Positions 1-8,800 of a stretch of 58,644 nt of DNA are shown piece by piece. The DNA comes from Litoreibacter meonggei. Its GTDB lineage: Bacteria; Pseudomonadota; Alphaproteobacteria; Rhodobacterales; Rhodobacteraceae. Every line of letters starts with the position of its first letter. Within the stretch, counting starts at the first letter, position 1. Location of the stretch: NCBI RefSeq assembly GCF_003663885.1, contig NZ_RCCE01000010.1, positions 1-58,644 on the forward strand, written 5' to 3'. A model generated the notes under the pieces. The model was given only the letters and a program-made list of their open reading frames with translations, was not told the DNA's origin and made no database searches. The position numbers and the translations under genes are program-made.

Positions 1-95
1 AAAGCGCCATCCCACCCAGTACTGGTGTATTGAGCGCGCGATCTAGCTTTTCAATTTGCGCCACGCGCAGAAGTAAAAAACCGGCAACGCAAACG
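1..95. repeat. Terminal direct repeat, left copy (circular overlap)
   Basis: These 95 bases are identical, base for base, to 58550-58644. A perfect repeat exactly at both ends of a sequence is the usual sign of an assembled circular molecule, giving a unit length of 58,549 bp. An open reading frame continues without interruption from position 1 into 58549, which independently supports joining the ends. Confidence 0.93.
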
Positions 96-523
96 ACCCC
101 CGCCACAACAGGGCGGAATTCTGCGCCATAGCCTTGCTGCCCGCGTCGCAGCCACAGGCCCGCTCCGAGGCACAGCAAGATCAGCACGCCCAAGGCCGCC
201 AGTTTCACAACGTAGCGCGCCTCGTACCAACCTTGCAGCCGCGCCGCACAGCGCGCGGTCGCAAACAATAGCGATTGCAAGTCCAGCTCTTTGTTGATGG
301 CCAGCGCACCCAACAGAAGTGCTAGAAACAGCCAGACACGTCGTTCCTGCATGTGGTTTTGCGCCGGCAAAAGCATACTTAAAGCAGCCAGACAGCTTGC
401 CAAATACAGCGCGGCAATGGCCCAACCCAAAATACTGGGATCTCCGACAACAAGCTGCCAGCCATCCCCCTTCCCCCCTGGTGCGGCGGCTCCTCCGCGG
501 ACACATGCTATGAGTTTTTCCAC
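1..523 (-). CDS. Integral membrane protein of unknown function, N-terminal part (gene crosses the circular junction)
   Basis: Translating leftward from a GTG at 523-521 gives an open frame that reaches position 1. With the ends joined it continues at 58549 to a TAA at 58478-58476, 198 residues in all. The product has about five hydrophobic segments (roughly residues 31-52, 62-78, 105-126, 138-155, 170-188) and a central conserved-looking stretch with NKELDLQ and QGWYEARY. The GTG lies six bases after the repA stop, with a GGCGGGG ribosome-binding sequence upstream, so it is probably co-transcribed with repA. I recall similar small membrane proteins in Rhodobacteraceae but know of no assigned function. 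A different minus-strand frame over 51-614 encodes an arginine- and cysteine-rich product and is taken to be a shadow. Confidence 0.72.
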   Translation of the reverse strand, partial: MEKLIACVRGGAAAPGGKGDGWQLVVGDPSILGWAIAALYLASCLAALSMLLPAQNHMQERRVWLFLALLLGALAINKELDLQSLLFATARCAARLQGWYEARYVVKLAALGVLILLCLGAGLWLRRGQQGYGAEFRPVVAGVVCVAGFLLLRVAQIEKLDRALNTPVLGGMAL

Positions 524-528
524 GGCAG

Positions 529-1536
529 TTACCCCGCCTTCTTGCCCACCCAGCCCAAGAACGCCCGATCAGCGGAGCGCAATTTGGGGCGGCCGGAACT
601 GGCCCACCAGTCACGCCACTCCGCCTCTAATGCGTAAACATCCGCGCCGGGCAGAAGACGACGGGCGTCTTCCAGCGCATCGGCACTGAGATGAGGGCCG
701 GTTCCGGGCTCGATCACCGCACTGCGCGGGGTGATGCGGATGATGTCACCGGGCTCCTCGACCAGCGTGTAATCCGGCATTCCATCCGCCTTGATGATCT
801 CGCGGACCATCGCACGGAACACACGGCGCGGGGATGCAGAGCCGGTTTTCTTCAATAGCGTTTCTACCGAGACCTGCCAGCTGGGTTGTCGGCCGCAATG
901 TTTGCGCGCCAATTCGTATAACCGCCGCTCCAGCGGTTTGCGCAACGAGAAGTAGTCGCGGCTGAGCGTCAGCACCGATTTGGAACACACCGCCTGAAAC
1001 AGCCAGTCCGACAGCGTGATACTCACCGACACCATCCGGCCCGCTCTGGTCTTGCGCACGATTTCCCAGCTTTCGATCAGCCCGAAGCCCGATGTAACTT
1101 CCCGATCACCGGTGACGATATTGGTGGTGATGCGGGTGCCCGCCAGCCGCTCGAACGCGTCACGCAAGCGGCGGTAGCTGTCACCAGAAGTTTCGCGCTG
1201 TGTGGCCAGCAACAAATCATGGGCGGTCAGGGTCAAGGTCCGGCTGACCGCACGGCCCGCATTGATCGCCGCCATCAGCTGAGAGATGCAGAAAATCAGA
1301 ATATCCGCGTCAAAGATCGTGGCACGCCCTTTGACCGACGGGGTCACAGTGATTTCAGAGTTATTGTGCGAATAGCTCAGGATGCGACGGTCCGGTCTTG
1401 TGGATAGCGAAAAGATCGGATGCTCCATCGAGGCCAAATCATGCTTGGGCACTGCACCCATAAAATCGCATACGAAAAAATCGCGCGTCTGGCTGGGCAC
1501 TCCGCCCGCACCAGACATTGGTGCTGCTGCACTCAT
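529..1536 (-). CDS. repA: RepA-type plasmid replication initiator
   Basis: This 335-residue protein matches the replication initiator protein A family (RPA, Pfam PF10134), which binds iterons and opens the plasmid origin. Recognisable parts are the N-terminal SMEHPIFSLSTRPD block, the VTPSVKGRATIFDADILIF segment and the winged-helix-like SLRKPLERRLYELARKHCG region around residues 205-225. The C-terminus carries a WRDWWASSGRPKLRSADRAF block seen in alphaproteobacterial members. It is transcribed away from the iteron/DnaA-box region at 1649-1741 and divergently from parAB, the usual arrangement in roseobacter RepA replicons. The membrane protein gene follows six bases after its stop. The compatibility subtype cannot be assigned without a tree. 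Confidence 0.93.
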   Translation of the reverse strand: MSAAAPMSGAGGVPSQTRDFFVCDFMGAVPKHDLASMEHPIFSLSTRPDRRILSYSHNNSEITVTPSVKGRATIFDADILIFCISQLMAAINAGRAVSRTLTLTAHDLLLATQRETSGDSYRRLRDAFERLAGTRITTNIVTGDREVTSGFGLIESWEIVRKTRAGRMVSVSITLSDWLFQAVCSKSVLTLSRDYFSLRKPLERRLYELARKHCGRQPSWQVSVETLLKKTGSASPRRVFRAMVREIIKADGMPDYTLVEEPGDIIRITPRSAVIEPGTGPHLSADALEDARRLLPGADVYALEAEWRDWWASSGRPKLRSADRAFLGWVGKKAG

Positions 1537-1648
1537 GTCACCGTCCTGCTCTCAATGCCCGGGCCTTTTGACCTCAGGCGCGATCCCCCTCGTTTGGTCC
1601 GCGTTTATGCGGCGGGAGGATTCGTTGTTTCATTGACACCCACATTAG

Positions 1649-1657
1649 TTATCCACA
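1649..1657 (+). promoter_or_regulatory. DnaA box
   Basis: TTATCCACA matches the strict bacterial DnaA-box consensus exactly. It lies 28 bases before the first iteron, as expected for host-initiator recruitment to a RepA-dependent origin. Confidence 0.85.
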
Positions 1658-1684
1658 GGGGTCCGGTCCAGCCTCTGCTATCGG

Positions 1685-1741
1685 GGGATCGGAGTCGGAT
1701 GAACGTGGGATCAGAGTCGCTTTATCGTGGGTTCAGAGTCG
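1685..1741 (+). repeat. Three iterons, 13-bp core, 22-bp period
   Basis: The direct repeats are GGGATCGGAGTCG (1685-1697), GGGATCAGAGTCG (1707-1719) and GGGTTCAGAGTCG (1729-1741). They are spaced exactly 22 bp apart, two helical turns, so they face the same side of the DNA. This is the expected binding array for the adjacent RepA. A degenerate fourth copy around 1658-1669 is possible but too weak to claim. Confidence 0.88.
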
Positions 1742-1859
1742 GGCAGCCTTAAAGGAATGGCAGAATAGCCTTTATTTATAAGCGCCTGAGGAAACGCGGC
1801 AAAGCCCGTAACGTATATATAACTAGATTCATAACAGGTATTTTTTTCTTTTCCTTCCC

Positions 1860-1882
1860 TGCCAGTTCAGTGCAAACTGGCA
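1860..1882. promoter_or_regulatory. Inverted repeat upstream of parA, possible operator
   Basis: TGCCAGTT and AACTGGCA form perfect 8-bp arms around a 7-base spacer. The site lies about 140 bp before the preferred parA start. ParA proteins with an N-terminal DNA-binding domain often repress their own promoter, so an operator is a reasonable inference. A hairpin in the parA leader is the alternative. Confidence 0.45.
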
Positions 1883-2022
1883 AAAGACGGGATTTTGCTA
1901 AGAAAACTTAAAGAAAAGCAGAACAACCTGCGCTCCTTCTTCCCATGTCACAGCTTTTGTGTTACTTGAGCCTAAACGTGTCACATAAGACGCGATGGAT
2001 CATAAAACAAAGAGGTTGCGTC

Positions 2023-3405
2023 ATGAGCAGTGACAGCCTGCCACCGTATTTCAACATCTCGCCCGACGAGGCGCTGAGCCAGCTTGAGCCTCCTATGGGG
2101 ACAAACGGTTTTGAAGCAATAGCACAAGCCTGCCAGCAAGGGCGCACCGATCTGACCGGTCGGGGCCTCAGCGAAGGCGGCGGCAAAATGCTGCGCCAGT
2201 TCTCGACATGGGAAATCACCAAATATCTGATCCCCGTGGCCCCTGCCCATTTCCGGAGGGTCCTCCGCAGCAACCCGGATCTGCCTCAGGGGCGCTCGGA
2301 GACCGATGGCGGGGCCAAGTGGTTCACATTGGACGAGGTGCTGCGTCTGCGCGCCCATTTCGCCGCTGAGGGCTCGAAATCGAAGGACTACCTGCCCTAC
2401 CGGCCCAAAGGCCAGCCTGCCAAGATCGTGGCGGTGGCCAATTTCAAGGGCGGTGTGGGTAAAACCTCCACCTGTGCGCATCTGGCGATGTCTGCGGCGC
2501 TGGACGGCTATAAGGTGCTGGTCATCGACCTTGATAGCCAAGGCTCGATGACCTCGATTTTTGGCGGCAAGGTCGAAGACGAATGGACCACTGTCTTCCC
2601 CCTGCTTGCCCGTCACTACGCCACGACCCTACAGGCCGACAATCAACGCCGCCTTGATCGCGGTGAGGCCCCGATTGCGCTGGAAGAGACTCTATCCGAG
2701 GCCCTTGATGTCAAAACAAAGGATGTCATCCAATCCACCCATTGGCCCAATATCGACCTGATCGGCGCGCAGCTGAACCTGTATTGGTCCGAGTTCCAGA
2801 TCCCCGTCTGGCGCATGCAGTCGCGTGGCTGGAAGCTCTGGGATGCGCTGACGGACGTGCTGGAAGCAGACGGCGTGCTGGACGAATATGATCTGGTTTT
2901 CCTCGATACCCCCCCTGCCCTCGGCTATCTGACGATCAATGGACTGTCGGCGGCGGATATTCTGCTGGTGCCGCTGGGCGCGTCGTTTTTGGAATTTGAT
3001 AGCACGGGGCGGTTCTTCGACATGCTGCATTCCACCTTTCATTCGATTGAAGAAGGCGAGAACGTCGCGGCGCGCGCGCTCGGGCGGCCTGAAATGGCGT
3101 TTGAATGGGATGCCGTGCGGGCGGTGATCACACGATATGACGGCGCCCAACAGGCCGAGATGGCGGGATTGATCCAGGCCTATCTGGGGCGCACCTTGCA
3201 GCCCTACAGGCAGGATTTCACCGCACTGATCGGGCAGGCCGGTGAAAGCGTAAACGGTATCTACGAGGCGGATTACCGCGACTTCAATCGCGAAACCTAT
3301 GCCCGTGGGCGCGCCACCTTCGACGAGACATATGCCGCATTCAAGACTCTATTGCTGGGGATTTGGCGGCGTGACGAGCTGGAGACAGCCAAGGCGGCCG
3401 AGTGA
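2023..3405 (+). CDS. parA: Plasmid partition ATPase ParA
   Basis: ParA hydrolyses ATP and moves plasmid copies apart together with ParB bound at parS. The 460-residue protein has an N-terminal region resembling the MerR/RepA-like helix-turn-helix of large partition ATPases (MLRQFSTWEITKYL through KWFTLDEVLRLRAHF). It then has a deviant Walker A motif FKGGVGKTST near residue 145, the VIDLDSQGS motif and a later VFLDTPPALG Walker B. I prefer the ATG at 2023 because AGAGG sits seven bases upstream. An in-frame start at 1945 would add 26 residues with no clear ribosome site. parB follows after 73 bp. Confidence 0.94.
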   Translation: MSSDSLPPYFNISPDEALSQLEPPMGTNGFEAIAQACQQGRTDLTGRGLSEGGGKMLRQFSTWEITKYLIPVAPAHFRRVLRSNPDLPQGRSETDGGAKWFTLDEVLRLRAHFAAEGSKSKDYLPYRPKGQPAKIVAVANFKGGVGKTSTCAHLAMSAALDGYKVLVIDLDSQGSMTSIFGGKVEDEWTTVFPLLARHYATTLQADNQRRLDRGEAPIALEETLSEALDVKTKDVIQSTHWPNIDLIGAQLNLYWSEFQIPVWRMQSRGWKLWDALTDVLEADGVLDEYDLVFLDTPPALGYLTINGLSAADILLVPLGASFLEFDSTGRFFDMLHSTFHSIEEGENVAARALGRPEMAFEWDAVRAVITRYDGAQQAEMAGLIQAYLGRTLQPYRQDFTALIGQAGESVNGIYEADYRDFNRETYARGRATFDETYAAFKTLLLGIWRRDELETAKAAE

Positions 3406-3478
3406 TGCGCGCGCAGGGCTCACAGGTTGCTAACCGTGTCGGGATATCTCCGGCGGACATTTCCAAAAGGAGCGCCCC

Positions 3479-4489
3479 ATGGCCAAACGCAAACGTCTGA
3501 CCCCCGCGGCTCTGACCGAGAGCACCCCCTCCCTCGCGTCCTCGGCCGCGCTGGAGACCAAGGCGCATTATCCGTTGGGTGTCGCCCCGAGTGGTGTAAC
3601 CCGTGCCCCTATCGCGCAGGTGGCAGGGGACACGGCGGCCCACGCGGCGTTGGAGGAGCTGGCGACGGCGCTGGAAACGGCGCGGGTGTCAGGACGGCTG
3701 GTACAAGACATTGCGTTGGACGACATCAAGGCGGACCATCTTTTGCGGGACCGTATGGGTGTTGATACGCAGGAAATGGATGCGTTGAAAACCAGCCTGC
3801 TGGCGCGCGGACAGCAAACCCCGATCGAGGTGATCGCGCTTGAGGGCGGTGGCTACGGGTTGATCTCGGGCTGGCGGCGGCTGTCTGCTTTTGCCGCGCT
3901 GCATGCAGAGACGGGGGAAAGTCGATTTGCCAAAATTCAGGCTCTAATCAAGCCGATTACGTCTGTGACCGACAGCTATGTCGCCATGGTCGAAGAGAAC
4001 GAAATTCGCTCCAATCTGTCTTTCTACGAACGGGCGCGGCTTGCCAGCGAGGCGGCGCGTCTTGGGGTCTACCCCGATAGCATGGAAGCCGTACGCGCAT
4101 TGTTTGCCTCTGGCAGTCGGGCGCGGCGGTCCAAGATCAATTCCTTTGTCAGACTGCACGAGGGGCTCGGTAGCCAGCTGTCCTTCCCGGCCCATATCCC
4201 GGAGCGGTTGGGCCTCGCGCTGGTCAAGGCGCTGGACGCGGATGCGGGTTTTGCCGCACGGGTGGACGACGCGTTGCAGCAGGCGGGCAGCGCTGATCCG
4301 GATGCCGAGCGCGCGGTGTTGGAGCAGGTGTTGCGTAAGGGCGGTGCCGCCAAGCCGGCCAAACCTGCCCCTGTCGAAGTCGCCCCCGGTGTTGCGTTAA
4401 GCGCCCGCTCCGGTCGGCTTGTCCTGTCAGGACGGGGTGTGACTGACGCGTTGGAGCAAGACCTGATCCGTTGGCTCGGCACGCGCTAA
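3479..4489 (+). CDS. parB: Plasmid partition protein ParB
   Basis: ParB binds parS and spreads on nearby DNA as the cargo adaptor for ParA. The 336-residue protein shows the ParB/Sulfiredoxin-type N domain around residues 78-160. That domain holds GQQTPIEV, the GLISGWRRLSAF box (equivalent of GERR) and EENEIRSNLSFYERA (equivalent of ENxxRxxL). A helix-turn-helix region lies around 185-235 and a small C-terminal domain follows. AAAAGGAG precedes the ATG. Two parS-like palindromes follow directly after the stop codon. Confidence 0.93.
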   Translation: MAKRKRLTPAALTESTPSLASSAALETKAHYPLGVAPSGVTRAPIAQVAGDTAAHAALEELATALETARVSGRLVQDIALDDIKADHLLRDRMGVDTQEMDALKTSLLARGQQTPIEVIALEGGGYGLISGWRRLSAFAALHAETGESRFAKIQALIKPITSVTDSYVAMVEENEIRSNLSFYERARLASEAARLGVYPDSMEAVRALFASGSRARRSKINSFVRLHEGLGSQLSFPAHIPERLGLALVKALDADAGFAARVDDALQQAGSADPDAERAVLEQVLRKGGAAKPAKPAPVEVAPGVALSARSGRLVLSGRGVTDALEQDLIRWLGTR

Positions 4490-4490
4490 T

Positions 4491-4506
4491 GTTTCGCGTG
4501 CGAAAC
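4491..4506. promoter_or_regulatory. parS-like centromere site 1
   Basis: GTTTCGCGTGCGAAAC has 7-bp inverted arms around a GT centre. It begins two bases after the parB stop codon. The outer GTTTC/GAAAC halves match the general parS pattern of ParB proteins. Confidence 0.75.
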
Positions 4507-4526
4507 CGATATTGTTAAGTCATTGA

Positions 4527-4542
4527 AAAATTTATAAATTTT
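4527..4542. repeat. AT-only palindrome between the two parS-like sites
   Basis: AAAATTTATAAATTTT is a perfect 16-bp palindrome with no G or C, centred between the two parS-like sites. It may bend the DNA or bind a host factor. The stretch 4507-4599 otherwise shows no gene. Confidence 0.5.
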
Positions 4543-4599
4543 CTAAGCACTTTTGCCGGACGCACTTATACGTGGCGAGTCTGCCCATCTATAGAGTCT

Positions 4600-4615
4600 G
4601 TTTCGCGCGCGAAAC
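4600..4615. promoter_or_regulatory. parS-like centromere site 2
   Basis: GTTTCGCGCGCGAAAC is a perfect 16-bp palindrome, differing from site 1 at one base. A lone half-site GTTTCGC occurs at 4670-4676. Two close copies downstream of parB strongly suggest the plasmid centromere. Confidence 0.8.
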
Positions 4616-4696
4616 GCTGCGCCCTCGCCTCGCCTTGTGGAATGAGTTATCAGGGAGCGTAACCGCCCCGTTTCGCCAACCAATACGAGTGCCGAT

Positions 4697-5851
4697 TTGC
4701 CCGACACAGATTTACCCGACGACACGCCTTACAGCCGCTATCGCGCAACGCGTTTTTTCGGGTCCCTGAACGGGCTGCGCTTCGTGTGTATCATCGCCGT
4801 GATGTGGCACCACAGCCCTGTGCGCGGGGCTTGGCCGGACGCACCGTTGGCGTTGCTGCGTGGCTTTGTGGGCGTGGATTTTTTCTTCGTCCTGAGCGGG
4901 TTTCTGATCACCACATTGCTGCTGCGTGAAGAAGACCGCGAAGGCCGTTTTTCGCTGCGCGGGTTCTACTGGCGGCGGATCCTGCGCATCGTTCCGGTTT
5001 ATTTTTTCGTCGTCACGGTGGTCTCGGCTTATTTCATCCTCGTGAAAGGGCAGGGCGCCTTGGTGCCATTGGTGCCGTATTACTACCTGTTCCTGTCCAA
5101 CATGCTGGTTGAGGACATCCCGTTGCTGACGATCACATGGTCGCTGGCGGTAGAAGAGCAATATTACATGATCTGGCCGCTATTGCTGTTGCTGGTGCCC
5201 GCACGTGCTGGACGGGGCAGGGCGCGGATCTGGATGTTGCTGGGGCTGATCGCGGGGTGCATTGCCGTTGCCACCGGAATGATCGGGCAGGGCGGCGGGC
5301 TGCGCACCGAGCACGCGCTGTGGCGGCTTCCGGCTACGGGGTACAGCGCCATTCTGATTGGCGCGCTTTTGGCTGTGGTGCTGCATATGCCTAGCGGGTT
5401 TGCAGGGCTTTACCGACTGCTGGGCCATCGCGTCGCCCCTGTGGTGCTGTTTGTGGCGCTTGGGGCCGTGTTGCAGTTTATTCCGGGGATGCTGGAAGGG
5501 TGGCCAAATGTTGTGATGCACAGCGTGATGGCGCTGTGTCTGGCCTCGATCGTGCTGCGTGAGGATCACCTGTTGGCAGGCGTATTCTCATGGCGCCTTC
5601 CTGCGCGGATCGGCGAGATCAGCTACGGGCTTTACCTGTATCACATGATCGGGCGGCATTTCGGCGTCGAAATAGGCGCGCGGCTGGGGCTTCCGTCTGC
5701 GCTGGAGCCATGGGCGCAAACGCTTTTGTTTGCCGTGATCTCGATCCTCATTGCCGAAGTGAGCTTCCGCAGCCTCGAAGCGGCTTTCCTGCGCCTCAAG
5801 GGGCGCAGCAGACCCATTGGCGAGGGGGAAGGGGCGTCACGCCCCTCCTGA
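4697..5851 (+). CDS. Membrane acyltransferase 3 family protein (OafA/YrhL type, no SGNH domain)
   Basis: The family moves acyl groups, mostly acetyl, from the cytoplasm onto sugars of surface or exported polysaccharides. The 384-residue protein shows the hallmarks: SLNGLRFVCIIAVMWHH near the N-terminus with the conserved His, VGVDFFFVLSGFLIT, the RRILRIVPVYF arginine block and TWSLAVEEQYYMIWPL around residue 150. About ten hydrophobic segments follow. It ends near residue 384 without the extracellular SGNH domain carried by the two larger relatives on this plasmid. The start is a TTG. No ATG occurs before the first conserved block, so a rare start is likely. It converges on the beta-helix gene with 27 bp between them. 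Confidence 0.88.
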   Translation: MPDTDLPDDTPYSRYRATRFFGSLNGLRFVCIIAVMWHHSPVRGAWPDAPLALLRGFVGVDFFFVLSGFLITTLLLREEDREGRFSLRGFYWRRILRIVPVYFFVVTVVSAYFILVKGQGALVPLVPYYYLFLSNMLVEDIPLLTITWSLAVEEQYYMIWPLLLLLVPARAGRGRARIWMLLGLIAGCIAVATGMIGQGGGLRTEHALWRLPATGYSAILIGALLAVVLHMPSGFAGLYRLLGHRVAPVVLFVALGAVLQFIPGMLEGWPNVVMHSVMALCLASIVLREDHLLAGVFSWRLPARIGEISYGLYLYHMIGRHFGVEIGARLGLPSALEPWAQTLLFAVISILIAEVSFRSLEAAFLRLKGRSRPIGEGEGASRPS

Positions 5852-5878
5852 GGTCTTATATAGGCTCTGGGAGCTTGT

Positions 5879-8800
5879 TTAGAGAATGAAGCTATCTGCC
5901 ATGCCGTCCAGAGGGTCATCTTCGGGCGCATCTTCTGCAAATGTGCCGTGACCGCTGGTCAGAGCCGCCCACAGGTCGTCATTGGCCTGCGCGTTGGTCT
6001 CATCGCCTGCCACCACTGTACTGACAGCACCGGTGCCTGTGCCGGCTGCGCTGAGCGTCAGGGTGACGGTGTCAGCGTCATAATCATACCAGACCTTGGC
6101 GTCTTGTGTGTTGCCTAGCCCGGTGATGACGATCTCGTCAAAGCTGCCGATGATGTCGTCGACGGTGATCAGTGTCTCGCTGATGGCGATCCCGCCGGCC
6201 AAGGCCGAAACGTCGATATGCAGGTCGGCATTGCCCAGATTGACACCGGATTGAATGCCAGAGCCGTCTTTCGGGGTGTCGAAATGGCCGCTGTAGAATT
6301 CACTGACCTGACCCAGGCCATCTTGATCCGCGATGTAGGACAAGGTCGAGTTATCGTTCAGCAGCAGCACACCAGTGCCGCCTTCCTCGCCATCAAAGCC
6401 GACTTTACTGTCATCACCGTCGATGGTGAGGCTGCTATTTGCGTCCACGGCGAATATGTCATCGTCGGTGCCCAGAAGAACCTGCGCATTATCGGTGATG
6501 TTTACCTCGACCGTGCCATCAACCAGCCCGGTGTTGGCAAACCGGCCACCATCGACGTTGATTTTCAGAAGGTCGTCGTCGCCATAGCCGCTCAGCCAGA
6601 TCTGACCTGCGCCGTCGATATCAAGCGCGCCGCCGGTGTCACCGACATTCAGGTCGCCGTCGACCTCCAGATACCCATGGGTGACGTTGAGCTTGCCGCC
6701 CTCGCCCAGATCGAGGTTTTCGATCGTCGTGGTGCCACCGTAATTGACCCAGTTTCCGCCCAAATCGACACTATCATTGGCTGCCGGACCTTCGTCAGAC
6801 CCTGGCAGATAGCCGCTATCCCAGTTCAGGCTGTTGTCCCACCGCACCCCGTCGCCCAGATGATTGGGAACAAAGCGCAAGGAGCCCGCATCTTCGCGCA
6901 GGTCGACTTCAATGCCGAAGCCTTTCTGGAAGAAGGCAATGATCAGGTCGGCATCGACGACATCGGCAAGTGCGCCATCGGCCTGCGCCCGCAGGTGCTC
7001 TGCGAGGTCAGCAATGGTGGCGTCAGGATCGCCCAGCAGGTCGGCTGCGAAGTTCTGGATGGTGGTGGCGTCAAGGACCGAGGTGTTCAGACCGTCGATA
7101 TTCTGGTCAAACTGGTCTTGCTTGTCTACGTTGCGCCCGCCGACCCAATTGTAGATGATCGTGTCGTTATAAAGGGGCGCTTCTTGCAGGTTTAGAGCCT
7201 GATGGCCGGTATATTTTCCGGCCAGATCGGCAGGATCATTGGGGTCTGCAAGATGGGTGATAATGTTGTTGATCAGTGTCGCATCCGCAGCTTTGCTAAC
7301 GGCACCGATGGTCAATCCGCCTTTCGGGCCCACAGTGACTTCTTTATGCGCACCGGATGTGACGACATTGTCCATGAAGAGTGTGTAATTGCCTTGGTTG
7401 ACGCCGTCTTCGACGGTCCCGCCCAAGAAATTTACACCGGCGTTATTGTCCAAGAAGACGTTGTTTTCGATGAATCCGCCAGAGCGGACCTGCGCCCCGA
7501 ATGAGGCCCCGCGCGCGGTGATCGTGTCGCGCAGCGTAACATCGGAGTTGCCATAATTGAGGTAGATATTATGGCTATAAAGGCTGGGAGGCATGCCGCC
7601 GCTGAGAGACAAATCTGCCTCATAGTCATCTGCCCAGGCATTATGGTCCAGATACAGGTCTTCGAGCAGCATCCCGTGATTGTTGTTGCCGTAAATCCCG
7701 GTCATGCGGTTGACATGCGGGGACCAGATTGTTGCATTGAGCTCGTTTGGAACCTCGTGCACGACGTCGGTCACATCGGCATTGCGGAAAGTAATGTTCT
7801 CGATGTTTTGGAACACAGCTTCTTCGCCGGTGATGCTGATATCGTCAAATGCGATGTTCTCACCGCGCAGGAAACGGATGCCGCCAGTGAACTCAATGCC
7901 TTGAAAAACAACGTTTTCATAGCCGTCTTGAGCCAAATTCATTGGTGAGGAGATGATCGGTTGCTCGCCGTTTCCATAAGATCCGACATAGATCGGGTTC
8001 AATTCACTTTCGCCTGTCGTCCCCCGGTCAAGGATGGGGCCCATTTCGCTATACTCGTGGCCGGCTTCGAACAGCAGCCAGTGCGAGGAGGGCTCAGTGC
8101 CGGTGCCGGTCAGTTGCGACCACAGCATTCTGCCTGCATCTTCGGCCAGCGCCATATCGGGATCGGCGCCGTATTCGGAATGGGATTCAAACCACTTCCC
8201 GTTGATTTCAGAGACGTTGATACCCTCGAGATTGGCAATGTCTTGAAGACTCAGCGCGTCGTTATCGCCCGAGATGTGGACTTTGACGTGATTGAAGCCA
8301 TGCTCGACGACCAGATTGTTGTCCTGATCGGTTTGGAGCATGTAAAACTCGCCCATGCCCCAGCCGCCAGCCTGACTGCCCGCAGAGACGTCGACACCGG
8401 CATCATAGATCGTGCTGGTGCCGTCTGCGTAGGTGGCTTCAAAGCTGAAGGACAGATCTGTGGTGTCGGACGTTCCCGTAAGCACGAGGGCGAGGGTGTT
8501 GTCTGGATTGACTGTCACATTGCCATAGTCCGGGCCGGAGATGATTTTCACTCCAACAAGATTTTCGGCGTTGTCGATTTCGAGCGTTGTCACGCGTCCT
8601 GCGGTCGCAGTGGCGTTGAACGAGCCAAGGGTCGGGGGACCGGAAGGCTCCACGACAACAGGGTCGGTCGGGGGCTCTGGATCAGGTGTCGGATCCACGA
8701 CGACCGGTGGGACAACAGGGTCGGGTGTTGGTTCTACGACGACAACGGGGTCCGGCTCGGGGGCCGGTTCGGGAGTAGGCTCTACAACGACGACAGGCGT

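Larger units (their letters stand above)
1537..2022. other. Intergenic region between repA and parA containing the probable origin of replication
   Basis: This 486-bp divergent region has no convincing gene. It holds a perfect DnaA box, three 22-bp-spaced iterons, an AT-rich stretch (about 1755-1860, with TATATATA-like runs at 1814-1825) and an inverted repeat at 1860-1882. DnaA box, iterons and AT-rich DNA next to repA are the expected parts of an iteron-type oriV. The promoters of repA and parA must also lie here, but I cannot place them with confidence. Confidence 0.8.

Noticed and set aside
51-614. Minus-strand open frame of 187 codons
   Set aside because: It overlaps both the repA 3' end and the junction-crossing membrane protein. 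Its product is arginine- and cysteine-rich with no plausible fold. The adjacent frame encodes a coherent membrane protein with a good start.
291-689. Plus-strand open frame of 132 codons opposite repA
   Set aside because: It is antisense to repA and the membrane protein, has low-complexity proline/alanine composition and no ribosome site.
5830-5846. AGGGGC-GTCAC-GCCCCT as a bidirectional terminator between convergent genes
   Set aside because: The stem is short and lies in the last codons of the acyltransferase gene. No T run follows on either strand.
6218-7195. Long plus-strand frame (325 codons) inside the beta-helix gene
   Set aside because: It is antisense to a well-supported gene. It results from the high G+C and regular codon pattern of the beta-helix repeats.
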